Shown piece by piece: positions 24,027 through 31,951 of a DNA stretch of 55,692 nucleotides (its first letter is position 1; the number at the start of each line of letters is the position of its first letter). This stretch comes from Pelethousia sp002409725. GTDB taxonomy: Bacteria > Bacillota > Clostridia > Christensenellales > CAG-138. Under the pieces are notes generated by a model. The model saw only the letters and a program-made list of their open reading frames with translations. It did no database searches and had not been told where the DNA came from. The DNA lies in the NCBI GenBank assembly GCA_937915455.1, contig CALDNN010000039.1:1-55692 (forward strand). The letters are read 5' to 3'. Position numbers and translations under genes: made by a program.

Positions 24027-24831
24027 AAGCGATACCGTGGTGCTCTCCCTACAGCATGTGTCCAAGCATTTCGGCGGCCTTATGGCCGTGGACGATGTTT
24101 CCTTCAACGTACACGAGGGCGAGATATACGGCTTGATCGGCCCCAACGGCGCGGGCAAGACCACCATCTTCAACCTGGTCACCGGCATCTATGGCCTCAC
24201 CGGGGGAAGCATATCTTTTTATGGCAGCTCCCTCGCCTCCCTCAAGCCTTACCAGATCGCGGGTGAGGGTATTACTCGCACCTTCCAGAATATCCGCCTC
24301 TTCAAAAAGCTCACCTCTTACGAGAACGTGCTCACCGCCTGCCACCGCGACGCGGACTATGGCGTTTTCCAAACCCTGCTGCGCTTGCGCGTACCGGGCA
24401 AGCTTGGTAAATTCGCCACGCAGGAGGCGGCCTTGAAAGAAAAGACCGAAGAGCTCCTGCGGCTCATGGGCCTGTGGGAATACCGCGATATGGTGGCCAG
24501 CAACCTGCCCTACGGCCTGCAGCGCAAGCTGGAGATTGCCCGGGCCTTAGCCCTCAATCCCAAGCTGCTGCTGCTGGATGAGCCTGCGGCGGGTATGAAC
24601 CCGGAGGAAACCCAGCAGCTGATGCGCCTAATCTGCGATATACGGGATCGGTTTTCCCTAACCGTGCTGATCATCGAGCACCATATGGATCTGATCATGG
24701 GGGTGTGCGACCACGTGTTCGTGCTCAACTTCGGCAAGCCCCTGGCGGAGGGCACACCCGAGCAGGTGCAAAACAACGAGCACGTGATCGAAGCGTACCT
24801 CGGAAAGGAGGAAGCCCATGCCCATGCTTAA
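24019..24831 (+). CDS. livG: Liv-type ABC transporter ATPase LivG (second system)
   Basis: This 270-residue ABC ATPase has Walker A GPNGAGKT near residues 42-49, the LivG insertion ITRTFQNIRLFKKLTSYENV, signature LPYGLQRKLEIARAL and Walker B LLLLDEPAAGM. The H-loop is in LTVLIIEHHMD. AGGAAGG precedes ATG 24019. The end overlaps livF by 14 nt, implying coupled translation of the two ATPases. Confidence 0.93.
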   Translation: MYKSDTVVLSLQHVSKHFGGLMAVDDVSFNVHEGEIYGLIGPNGAGKTTIFNLVTGIYGLTGGSISFYGSSLASLKPYQIAGEGITRTFQNIRLFKKLTSYENVLTACHRDADYGVFQTLLRLRVPGKLGKFATQEAALKEKTEELLRLMGLWEYRDMVASNLPYGLQRKLEIARALALNPKLLLLDEPAAGMNPEETQQLMRLICDIRDRFSLTVLIIEHHMDLIMGVCDHVFVLNFGKPLAEGTPEQVQNNEHVIEAYLGKEEAHAHA

Positions 24832-25528
24832 GATCGACGACCTGAATGTGTATTACGGCGGCATCCACGCCCTCCGGGGCGTATCCATTGCGGTGGAGAA
24901 GGGGCAGATCGTCTCCATCATCGGCTCCAATGGCGCGGGTAAATCCTCCCTTATGAACGCCATTTCCGCCACGGTGAGGTATAAGGGAAACATTGAATTT
25001 TGCGGCCAGCCGCTTACCACCAAGCCACACAAGGTGGTGCAGGCGGGCATCAGCCACGTGCCCGAGGGCCGGCTGGTCTTTGCCAACTTGACCACTTACG
25101 ATAATTTGCGCATGGGTGCCTACCTGCGTACGGACGCCAAGGCCGTCGCCGAAGATTTAGAGCGGGTCTACGCCCTTTTCCCTAGGCTGGAAGAGCGCAA
25201 AAAGCAGTTGGCGGGAACCCTTTCGGGCGGTGAGCAGCAGATGCTGGCCATGGGCCGGGGGCTGATGTCCAACCCCGAGCTGATATTGCTGGATGAGCCC
25301 AGCCTGGGCCTCGCGCCCATCCTCATCAACACCATCTTTGAGATCATCCTCGAGATCAAGCGTATGGGCAAGACCATCCTCCTGGTAGAGCAGAACGCCT
25401 TCAAGGCCCTCTCCGTGGCGGATAAGGCCTATGTGCTCAACCAGGGCCGCATCAGCATGAGCGGCGACGGGGCCGCCATCATGGCGAATCCCTCCATCCG
25501 CGAGGAATACTTGGGCAAGGCGCAATAA
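24818..25528 (+). CDS. livF: Liv-type ABC transporter ATPase LivF (second system)
   Basis: This 236-residue ABC ATPase has Walker A GSNGAGKS near residues 37-44, the LivF stretch GISHVPEGRLVFANLTTYDN, signature LSGGEQQMLAMGRGL and Walker B LILLDEPSLGL. AAAGGAGGA lies just before ATG 24818; a second ATG two codons later would also serve. It is the last gene of the operon, followed 22 nt later by an intrinsic terminator. Confidence 0.93.
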   Translation: MPMLKIDDLNVYYGGIHALRGVSIAVEKGQIVSIIGSNGAGKSSLMNAISATVRYKGNIEFCGQPLTTKPHKVVQAGISHVPEGRLVFANLTTYDNLRMGAYLRTDAKAVAEDLERVYALFPRLEERKKQLAGTLSGGEQQMLAMGRGLMSNPELILLDEPSLGLAPILINTIFEIILEIKRMGKTILLVEQNAFKALSVADKAYVLNQGRISMSGDGAAIMANPSIREEYLGKAQ

Positions 25529-25550
25529 GCGCCGCCCCGCAAGCTACATA

Positions 25551-25577
25551 AAAAGCCCCGGCGAAGCCGGGGCTTTT
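25551..25577 (+). terminator. Intrinsic terminator of the second liv operon
   Basis: A 12-bp stem AAAAGCCCCGGC / GCCGGGGCTTTT with loop GAA. Because of the A/T ends it can act on both strands and may also stop plsY transcripts from the other side. Confidence 0.85.
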
Positions 25578-25592
25578 ACATACGAAAAACGC

Positions 25593-26201
25593 TTACTGTT
25601 TCTTGAAGGTGATCTTGGATTCCGTGCCCTTACGCAGGCGGTCGATGTTTTCAGAATGCCGCAGAACGATAAGCGCCCAGAGGGCCAGGGCCAGCAGCCG
25701 CTGCCAAAGATCCGCGCCAAAGGCCAAGGTTAGCAGCAGGAAGGCGGTTGCGCCCAGGAGGGAGCCCACGGAGATGATCTTGGTATAGAGGGCCACGCCT
25801 ACGCCAACCACGGTGGAGATGGCGCCGATCAGCGGGTGGAGAAGCCAGATGATGCCGATGGAGCTGGCCACACCCTTGCCGCCCTTGAATTTGAAAAAGG
25901 CGGGGAAATCATGGCCCAGCACCACGCCGAGGGCCATCGCGTAGGAGCCCTCCGGACCGCCCAGGCTGCGGCCGATGAGCACGGCGGCAGCGCCCTTGAG
26001 GAAATCCCCAATAAAGGTGAGCAGGCCGCTCTTGAGGCCGAATACCCGCAGCATGTTGGTGGAACCCGCGTTGCCGCTGCCGTGGAGACGCACATCGTCA
26101 TGGTACACAAAACGGCTGAGGATCACGGCAAACTGTACGTTCCCCAGCAAGTAGCCCAATATGAGGCAAACTGCAAACATCTTAATCGGCTCAATATACA
26201 T
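25593..26201 (-). CDS. plsY: Acyl-phosphate:glycerol-3-phosphate acyltransferase PlsY
   Basis: This 202-residue membrane enzyme makes lysophosphatidic acid from acyl-phosphate and glycerol-3-phosphate. It has the three PlsY motifs: SGNAGSTNMLR near residue 42, GHDFPAFFKFKGGKGVA near 97, and RHSENIDRLRKGTE near 181. Five to six membrane helices are visible. The start is unclear: ATG 26201 is six bases after a TATAAT and has no ribosome-binding site, so it could be leaderless. ATG 26180 (MFAVCLILGYLLGN) fits the family's usual N-terminus. It converges on the second liv operon and shares its bidirectional terminator. Confidence 0.92.
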   Translation of the reverse strand: MYIEPIKMFAVCLILGYLLGNVQFAVILSRFVYHDDVRLHGSGNAGSTNMLRVFGLKSGLLTFIGDFLKGAAAVLIGRSLGGPEGSYAMALGVVLGHDFPAFFKFKGGKGVASSIGIIWLLHPLIGAISTVVGVGVALYTKIISVGSLLGATAFLLLTLAFGADLWQRLLALALWALIVLRHSENIDRLRKGTESKITFKKQ

Positions 26202-26207
26202 AGGGTG

Positions 26208-26213
26208 ATTATA
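26208..26213 (-). promoter_or_regulatory. Extended -10 element just before plsY
   Basis: TG-N-TATAAT on the minus strand, six bases from ATG 26201; no good -35 is seen (CTTCCC at 18 nt). If used, transcription would begin at or next to the ATG, giving a leaderless or very short-leader plsY mRNA. Confidence 0.45.
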
Positions 26214-26287
26214 CCACGCCTGGCAGGGCCTGGGAAGAAGGCGGATGTGTCACCACGGTGAATTCTACGGCCGGCATTAAAGCATAC

Positions 26288-26315
26288 AAAAAAGCCCCCT
26301 GAGCAAGGGGCTTTT
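26288..26315 (-). terminator. Intrinsic terminator of the CD1247-type gene
   Basis: AAAAGCCCC (26290-26298) pairs with GGGGCTTTT (26307-26315), and a further T-run follows on the minus strand. It lies 15 nt after the stop of the minus-strand gene and before plsY. Confidence 0.8.
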
Positions 26316-26329
26316 GATTGCGGTTAAAG

Positions 26330-26710
26330 TTAGTCCTCATCCTTGGGCAGGATGGATTCGTTGCAGTTGGGGCAGATGAGGTCGTCTCCAGCCAGCATCT
26401 CCTGGGAGAAGTAAACGGTTTCGCCACAATGGGGGCACTCGACCTCCACAAAATCGTCCTCGTCGAAGCAGTCTTCATCTTCGTCTTCGTCGTCGAAAAC
26501 ATATTCCTCGAGGGAATCCAGCTCTTCGTAAATGTCGTCGATGCACTCGTCGAACTCCTGCATGGCCAGCTCGTTGTCGTCGAGGGTGGCGGCCATCTCG
26601 TCCATCGTTTCGATCATCAGGGTGATGAGCTTGCCTTGGGCGTCGCCGCCGATCTCCATGCCGTTTGCCACGCCGCGCAGATACGCGACCTTTTCTTTCA
26701 TATAGCCCAT
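26330..26710 (-). CDS. CD1247-type acidic zinc-ribbon protein
   Basis: This 126-residue protein has an N-terminal helical domain (MGYMKEKVAYLRGVANGMEI), which matches the CD1247 N-terminal domain found in Clostridia. A very acidic Asp/Glu linker lies at residues 65-87, and a C-terminal zinc ribbon has CPHCG near 92 and CPNCN near 114. AAAGGAGG lies 11 nt before ATG 26710. Function is unknown; the ribbon suggests nucleic-acid or protein binding. It lies 68 nt downstream of efp in the same direction and may be co-transcribed with it. Confidence 0.8.
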   Translation of the reverse strand: MGYMKEKVAYLRGVANGMEIGGDAQGKLITLMIETMDEMAATLDDNELAMQEFDECIDDIYEELDSLEEYVFDDEDEDEDCFDEDDFVEVECPHCGETVYFSQEMLAGDDLICPNCNESILPKDED

Positions 26711-26778
26711 GGTGGTAAATCCTCCTTTAATTGTGCATTAGGTGCGGGCGGCGAAAGGCCGCTAGGGAGAGTATGCCC

Positions 26779-27336
26779 TTACACGCGCTCCATGTATTCG
26801 CCGGTGCGGGTATCCACGCGGATCTTGTCGCCCTCGTTTACAAAGAGGGGCACGGTAACGCGCGCGCCGGTCTCCAAGGTGGCGGGCTTGTTTGCGCCGG
26901 TAGCGGTATCGCCCCGCACGCCCGGCTCGCACTCGGTGATGGTGAGCACCACGAAGTTAGGCGCATCCACGGAGAAGGGCGCGCCCTTGAAGAAGCGCAC
27001 GGTCACGTTCATATTTTCGACGATGTAGTTGATGGCGTCCTCAACCACGTCGTGGTTAAGTGCCAGCTGCTCGTAGGTTTCGGTATCCATGAAGTAATAC
27101 AGATCGCCGTCGTTATAGAGATACTGCATCTCCTTGGTTTCGATGTGAGCCTTGGGGTATTTGTCGCTGGGGTTAAACGTGCGCTCCAAAACCGCGCCGG
27201 TCATCACGTTTTTGAGCTTGGTGCGCACAAAGGCCGCGCCTTTACCGGGCTTGACATGCTGGAAATCCACAATGTTCCAGACGCTGCCGTCGATCTCAAC
27301 GGTCACGCCCTTACGGAAATCGCCTGCCATGATCAT
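26779..27336 (-). CDS. efp: Translation elongation factor P
   Basis: This 185-residue EF-P relieves ribosome stalling at polyproline. Starting at ATG 27336 gives MIMAGDFRKGVTVEIDG, matching the family start, with GGAGG upstream; ATG 27351 lies before that site. The conserved loop KPGKGAAFVR places the modifiable Lys at position 32, as in B. subtilis. The second and third OB domains follow with VTVRFFKGAPFSVDAPNFV and GDTATGANKPATLETGA. It has its own promoter candidate and is probably co-transcribed with the CD1247-type gene. Confidence 0.95.
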   Translation of the reverse strand: MIMAGDFRKGVTVEIDGSVWNIVDFQHVKPGKGAAFVRTKLKNVMTGAVLERTFNPSDKYPKAHIETKEMQYLYNDGDLYYFMDTETYEQLALNHDVVEDAINYIVENMNVTVRFFKGAPFSVDAPNFVVLTITECEPGVRGDTATGANKPATLETGARVTVPLFVNEGDKIRVDTRTGEYMERV

Positions 27337-27414
27337 AGGGGATACCTCCAAATAGTTTGTTGGATTTTATATCAGCTTCGCACGGACTGCGAGGACACAA
27401 ATCTACCACTTATT

Positions 27415-27444
27415 ATAATAGCATAGCCACCCCACATAGGACAA
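27415..27444 (-). promoter_or_regulatory. Promoter candidate of efp
   Basis: On the minus strand TTGTCC (27439-27444) and TATTAT (27415-27420) are 18 nt apart; an overlapping TATAAT is offset by 3 nt. It lies between the stop of the TIM-barrel gene and efp. Confidence 0.5.
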
Positions 27445-27445
27445 G

Positions 27446-28324
27446 CTATTTTTGTCCCGCCGCCATGCAGGCCGCAGCATCGTAGATGGCCCGTAAGGAG
27501 GCCGCGTCCTCGGCCTGGGTGCCGCGCGATTCGCATATGACCACAGGCGCGTAGCCGCGAAGGGCCAGTTCTTCTGCGAGTGGCTCGAATTCCGGGCCGT
27601 ATTGGGTATCCGCCAGGGTATGGTGCATTTTTTCGCCCCCTGCGGTGAACTCCATGCGGGAAAAATGGATGTGCATGGTGCGGGCGCGCTCCATACCTAT
27701 GCCCTCTTCCAGCGCGTCCAGAATATCGACGTAATCCTGCCTGCCCTGGATTGCCCCCAGGCCCCGGCAATGCAGGTGGCCGAAATCCACGGCAGGCCAG
27801 ATGCGCTTGTCCACCCCGCACAGGGCGACGACCTCCTCCAGGCTGCCCAGCTGGTTCACCTTGCCCATGGTTTCGGCGCAAAGGGTCATGCCCTCCAATA
27901 AGCCCTGCCCATCGAGCGCGGCCAGGATATCCGAAAGGAACTCGCAAGCCCGTGTCAGTACGACGGCCCGCTCACCCTTCCCGCTGCCCGGGTGGAAAAC
28001 GGCCCGCGTGGCCCCCATGGCCCGGCCGGCCGTCAGGCCCTCCACAAAATAGGCGATGTTAGCGGCCCGCTTTTCCTCGCCCTGGGCGGCTAGGTTTACA
28101 AAATAGGGGAGGTGGATGCTCATCCGTACGCCCGCTTCCAACGCTGCCAAACGGATGGACTCCGCCGTTTCCGCTCCCATGCGTACGCCATGGCCAAAGG
28201 AGTATTCAAAGGCGTCCAGCCCCCGCGCCCGCAGCCAGGCCGGGGCTTCCGCCGTGCGCTTGTAGCCCTCGCTATAGAAGCTGTCGCTGTTGCCCGAGGG
28301 GCCGAAGCGGATGTGGTCGTTCAT
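27446..28324 (-). CDS. Endonuclease-IV-like TIM-barrel protein
   Basis: This 292-residue member of the AP endonuclease family 2 (xylose isomerase-like TIM barrel) has candidate metal ligands in the order seen in endonuclease IV: IHLPYF, VFHPGSG, CAETMG, VDFGHLH, MHIHFS and ICESRG. This suggests AP-site repair or a related phosphodiester hydrolase, but sugar isomerases share the fold. It opens MNDHIRFGPSGNSDSFYSEG. AGGAGA precedes ATG 28324. It lies upstream of efp in the same direction and diverges from rpsB. Confidence 0.8.
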   Translation of the reverse strand: MNDHIRFGPSGNSDSFYSEGYKRTAEAPAWLRARGLDAFEYSFGHGVRMGAETAESIRLAALEAGVRMSIHLPYFVNLAAQGEEKRAANIAYFVEGLTAGRAMGATRAVFHPGSGKGERAVVLTRACEFLSDILAALDGQGLLEGMTLCAETMGKVNQLGSLEEVVALCGVDKRIWPAVDFGHLHCRGLGAIQGRQDYVDILDALEEGIGMERARTMHIHFSRMEFTAGGEKMHHTLADTQYGPEFEPLAEELALRGYAPVVICESRGTQAEDAASLRAIYDAAACMAAGQK

Positions 28325-28424
28325 AAAATCTCCTTACCTTAATCTATGATCATAATCATTATACCCAAATGTGCAGGTTGCGCAAGACGATACCGCCAGA
28401 CCTTTTTTGAACTATAAAAAGGCC

Positions 28425-28454
28425 TTGCACAGGAGCGTTTTCCCGTGCTATAAT
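28425..28454 (+). promoter_or_regulatory. Promoter and long leader of rpsB-tsf
   Basis: TTGCAC (28425-28430) and TATAAT (28449-28454) are 18 nt apart. The leader to the rpsB ATG is about 125 nt and GC-rich with several short hairpins, including CCCCC-TT-GGGGG near 28523. rpsB leaders are known sites of autoregulation by S2 in other bacteria, but I did not match a specific structure. Confidence 0.75.
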
Positions 28455-28586
28455 GCAACCTGTATGGGCATGCTTAATGGAAGGCGTGCGACTACACACT
28501 CCGCCGAGCGCGCGGCTCGTGCCCCCTTGGGGGTTACCGGGCGCAAAGACGCGGGGGAGGATTAAAAACGAGGAGGAACAAACCCT

Positions 28587-29327
28587 ATGTCTGTCATTTC
28601 CATGAAACAACTGCTGGAGGCCGGCGTACATTTCGGCCACCAAACCCGTCGCTGGAACCCGAAGATGAAGGAATACATCTTCACCGAGCGTAACGGCATC
28701 TACATCATCGACCTGCAAAAGACCGTGAAAAAGGTCGACCAGGCCTATGATTTCGTACGCCAGGTGGCCGAGAACGGCGACCCCATCCTATTTGTAGGCA
28801 CAAAGAAGCAGGCCCAGGAGAGCATTGAGCAGGAGGCCCGACGCTGCGAAATGTTTTTTGTAAACCAGCGCTGGCTGGGCGGCATGCTCACCAACTTTAA
28901 AACCATCCAGACCCGTATTGCACGCCTGCGCAGGATCGACAAGATGGAGCAGGATGGTGATTTCAACCTGCTTCCCAAGAAGGAAGTCATCAAGCTGATG
29001 GCAGAGCGGGATAAGCTCGAAAAGAACCTTTCCGGCATCAAAGACATGAAGCGGCTGCCCGGCGCGATGTTTGTCGTCGACCCCCGCAAGGAAAACATCG
29101 CCGTGCAGGAAGCCCACGCCCTGGGTATCCCCGTGGTGGCCATCGTAGATACCAACTGCGATCCGGACGAAGTGGATTACGCCATTCCCGGCAATGACGA
29201 CGCCATCCGCGCTGTGAAGCTGATCGCTTCCAAAATTGCGGACGCCGTGCTGGAAGGCCGCCAGGGCGAGCAGATGACCGACTCCGAGGCGGAAGCGCCT
29301 GCGATCGGGGCTGAGGACGAATTCTAA
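28587..29327 (+). CDS. rpsB: 30S ribosomal protein S2
   Basis: This 246-residue S2 has the usual length. The start is MSVISMKQLLEAGVHFGHQT, followed by RRWNPKMKEYIFTERNGIYI and the conserved RWLGGMLTNFKTI and PVVAIVDTNCDPDEVDYAIPGNDDAIRA. AGGAGG lies 8 nt before ATG 28587. The acidic C-terminal tail is typical of Firmicutes. tsf follows after 21 nt, the standard order. Confidence 0.97.
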   Translation: MSVISMKQLLEAGVHFGHQTRRWNPKMKEYIFTERNGIYIIDLQKTVKKVDQAYDFVRQVAENGDPILFVGTKKQAQESIEQEARRCEMFFVNQRWLGGMLTNFKTIQTRIARLRRIDKMEQDGDFNLLPKKEVIKLMAERDKLEKNLSGIKDMKRLPGAMFVVDPRKENIAVQEAHALGIPVVAIVDTNCDPDEVDYAIPGNDDAIRAVKLIASKIADAVLEGRQGEQMTDSEAEAPAIGAEDEF

Positions 29328-29348
29328 TTTCCGGGAGGTAAGGCAGAT

Positions 29349-30245
29349 ATGTTTAGCGCGAAAGATGTAATGACCCTGCGCGAAATGAGCGGCGCGGGCA
29401 TGATGGATTGTAAAAAGGCCCTGACCCAGTGCAACGGCGATATGGAAAAGGCCATGGACTACCTGCGGGAAAAGAGCCTGGCGGCTTCCGCCAAAAAGGC
29501 TTCCCGCATCGCCGCCGAGGGCATTGTCGGCGGCTACGTGAGCGAAGATGGCAAAACCGGCGTCATCGTCGAGGTCAATTGCGAAACCGACTTCGTGGCC
29601 AAAACCGACGATTTCAAGGCCCTGGTCGATAGCATTGCCAAGCTCGTTGCCGAGAAGAACCCCGCCGATGTGGAGGCCCTGATGGCCCTCGATACCGGCG
29701 ATGGCACCGTGGCCGAGTTGATTACCCGCGCCGTGGCCAAGATCGGCGAAAAGATCACCATCCGCCGCTTTGCTCGCAGCAGCGTAGAGAACGGCCTGGT
29801 GGATACCTATGTGCACCTGGGCGGCAAAATCGGCGTGCTGGTAGAAATGTCCGCTGCGGATGCCGCTGCGGCTAAGCCCGTGGCCCACGATATCGCCATG
29901 CATATCGCCGCGGCCAAGCCCACCTGCCTTTCAAAGGCCGATATCAACCAGGACGACGTGGAGCACGAGCGCAAGATCCTGCACGAGCAGGCCATGAACG
30001 AGCCCAAGCCCAAGCCCGCCAACATCATCGAGAAGATGGTGGAGGGCCGCATCGAGAAATACTACAAAGAGGTTTGCCTGCTGGAGCAGCCCTTTGTGAA
30101 GGATCCCGATATGAGCGTAGGCCAGATGATCGCCAAGGCCGGCGGCGTGGAAGTGAAGAGCTTTTACCGCTTCGAAATGGGCGAGGGCCTGCAAAAGCGT
30201 GAGGATAACTTCGCCGAAGAAGTCATGGGCCAAATGCAGAAATAA
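29349..30245 (+). CDS. tsf: Translation elongation factor Ts
   Basis: This 298-residue EF-Ts is the nucleotide exchange factor for EF-Tu. The UBA-like N-terminus contains LREMSGAGMMDCKKAL and the EF-Tu contact loop EVNCETDFVAK is near residue 77. GGGAGG precedes ATG 29349. It is followed at once by a strong intrinsic terminator, which separates rpsB-tsf from pyrH, so the pair forms its own main transcript. Confidence 0.97.
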   Translation: MFSAKDVMTLREMSGAGMMDCKKALTQCNGDMEKAMDYLREKSLAASAKKASRIAAEGIVGGYVSEDGKTGVIVEVNCETDFVAKTDDFKALVDSIAKLVAEKNPADVEALMALDTGDGTVAELITRAVAKIGEKITIRRFARSSVENGLVDTYVHLGGKIGVLVEMSAADAAAAKPVAHDIAMHIAAAKPTCLSKADINQDDVEHERKILHEQAMNEPKPKPANIIEKMVEGRIEKYYKEVCLLEQPFVKDPDMSVGQMIAKAGGVEVKSFYRFEMGEGLQKREDNFAEEVMGQMQK

Positions 30246-30254
30246 TGCAACCGC

Positions 30255-30285
30255 AAAGGAACGCCGGCTTCGGCGTTCCTTTTTT
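30255..30285 (+). terminator. Intrinsic terminator after tsf
   Basis: A 12-bp stem AAAGGAACGCCG with GCTT loop, followed by a T-run. It ends 25 nt before pyrH, so pyrH needs read-through or another promoter. Confidence 0.88.
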
Positions 30286-30309
30286 CTATCATTACTATTA
30301 GGAGGAATT

Positions 30310-31023
30310 ATGCTAAAATATAAGCGTATATCTCTCAAGCTCTCCGGCGAGGCGCTGGGGGGCGGGCATGAAACTGTGGATTTTGCCAAGGTTGAGGCCG
30401 TGGCGGCCCAGCTGGCCGCCCTGCACGCTCTGGGCGTGGAGGCCGGCGTTACGCTAGGCGGCGGCAACATCTGGCGCGGCCGCTCGAGCGGAAGCATGGA
30501 TCGGAACCGGGCGGATCAAATGGGCATGCTGGCCACGGTGATCAACTCCCTCGCCTTGCAGGATTGCCTGCTTAAATTGGGGGTGCCCTGCCGGGTGCTC
30601 ACCTCGGTGGACATGCCCCGCGTGGCGGATGGCTATAGCTCCCGCGCGGCCCAGGCGGCATTGGCCGCAGGAGAGATGGTGCTCTTCGCCGGTGGCAGCG
30701 GCCTGCCCTTCTTTTCCACGGATACGGCGGCTGCCCTCAAGGCGGCGGAGATCGGCGCGGATGCGATGCTGCTTGCCAAGAATGTGGACGCCGTCTACAG
30801 CGCGGATCCCCACCTCGACCCAAACGCCATCCGCTATACCCACCTCAGCTACGACGAGGTCATTTCCAAGGGCCTGCGGGCCACGGATCTTACGGCAATC
30901 ACCCTGTGCAAGGAGCAGGGTATCCCCATTTTGGCCTTTGCCATGGCGCAGGAAGATAACATCCTCAAGGCCGTGCGGGGCGAGGCCGTGGGCACGCTGA
31001 TCGACGGCACAGGACAAGTATAG
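30310..31023 (+). CDS. pyrH: Uridylate kinase
   Basis: This 237-residue bacterial UMP kinase (amino-acid-kinase fold) makes UDP from UMP and ATP. It starts MLKYKRISLKLSGEALGGG with AGGAGG 6 nt upstream. The frame is open further upstream but passes through the terminator, so I chose ATG 30310. Conserved parts include GVTLGGGNIWRG, ADQMGMLATVINSLALQ and GTGQPFF-like GGSGLPFFSTDTAAALKA. frr follows after 102 nt. Confidence 0.95.
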   Translation: MLKYKRISLKLSGEALGGGHETVDFAKVEAVAAQLAALHALGVEAGVTLGGGNIWRGRSSGSMDRNRADQMGMLATVINSLALQDCLLKLGVPCRVLTSVDMPRVADGYSSRAAQAALAAGEMVLFAGGSGLPFFSTDTAAALKAAEIGADAMLLAKNVDAVYSADPHLDPNAIRYTHLSYDEVISKGLRATDLTAITLCKEQGIPILAFAMAQEDNILKAVRGEAVGTLIDGTGQV

Positions 31024-31125
31024 GCTTGCACACGGCGGCGCTTTCCATTAAAATAGAAGGGCAAGCGAAATACAAGGCAAGGCGCATACCGCGAATAACC
31101 TTACGATATAATAGGAGGCACGAAC

Positions 31126-31677
31126 ATGGACGCTGTGGAACTGGCAAAAGAAAAGATGGGCAAAACGATTTCCGTGCTCAAAAACGAGCTGAGCAGCCTT
31201 CGGGCCGGGCGGGCCAACGCCCAGGTGCTGGATCGGATCATGGTGGATTATTATGGTACGCCGACCCCCATCAACCAGATGGGCAACATCGCAGCCCCCG
31301 AACCGAGGCTTCTGGTGATCACGCCCTACGACCCGAGCGCCCTTAAGGAGATCGAGAAGGCCCTGCTAAAGAGCGATCTGGGTATCAACCCCGGCAATGA
31401 CGGCAAGCTGATCCGCCTGATCTTCCCGGAGCTGACCGAGGAGCGTCGCAAGGAGCTGGTCAAGGTGGTGCGCAAAAAGGGCGAGGAGGCCAAGGTGGCC
31501 ATCCGCTCTATCCGGCGGGACGCCAACGAAACCATCAAGAAAAGCAAAAAGGATGGCGAGATCACCGAGGACGACCAGAAAAAGATGGAGGAGGATGCCC
31601 AGAAGGCCACCGATTCCTATGTCAAGGATATCGACAAGATCATCGCCGATAAGGAAAAGGAGATCATGGAGGTTTGA
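31126..31677 (+). CDS. frr: Ribosome recycling factor
   Basis: This 183-residue RRF splits post-termination ribosomes with EF-G. The conserved LRAGRANAQVLDRIMVDYYG lies near residue 27, TPINQMGNIAAPEPR follows, and the Arg/Lys-rich RKELVKVVRKKGEEAKVAIR stretch is near 105-125. GGAGG precedes ATG 31126. A TATAAT at about 31110 could give a local promoter. A small frame overlaps its stop by 4 nt. Confidence 0.96.
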   Translation: MDAVELAKEKMGKTISVLKNELSSLRAGRANAQVLDRIMVDYYGTPTPINQMGNIAAPEPRLLVITPYDPSALKEIEKALLKSDLGINPGNDGKLIRLIFPELTEERRKELVKVVRKKGEEAKVAIRSIRRDANETIKKSKKDGEITEDDQKKMEEDAQKATDSYVKDIDKIIADKEKEIMEV

Positions 31678-31880
31678 GAGAGCTGCTTGGGCTCCCCTTA
31701 GCCGAGGCCGAGGCCGCCCTCGTGGCGGCGGGCTACCGGGTTACATCCGTGGAAACGAAAAGCCGCAAGGGCCAGCCGGGGAATGAAAAGCGGGTTCTTC
31801 GCGTTCGCAAAACCGCGGAAAGTGAGATGGAGCTGATTTACGCCCTGTTCAAAACCGATCTTTTTTGGATGCCCGAATAA
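31674..31880 (+). CDS. Small conserved-looking protein between frr and uppS (68 aa)
   Basis: It starts with TTG 31674 overlapping the frr stop (TTGA), with GGAGG 4-8 nt upstream inside frr, which suggests coupled translation. The product LGLPLAEAEAALVAAGYRVT is followed by a basic stretch and a short helix. It resembles a single PASTA-like beta-alpha unit, but I would not name it. Codon use resembles its neighbours. Role unknown. Confidence 0.55.
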   Translation: MRELLGLPLAEAEAALVAAGYRVTSVETKSRKGQPGNEKRVLRVRKTAESEMELIYALFKTDLFWMPE

Positions 31881-31951
31881 ATAAAATGGGGGATTGGGCC
31901 TGGCCCATATCCCCCTTTCACGCGGCTGGGGGGAGCCTGCAAGGAGGACGA

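Noticed and set aside
28788..29903. 371-codon minus-strand frame across rpsB and tsf
   Set aside because: Antisense to two certain ribosomal genes, His/Gly/Leu-rich shadow composition, and no start signal.
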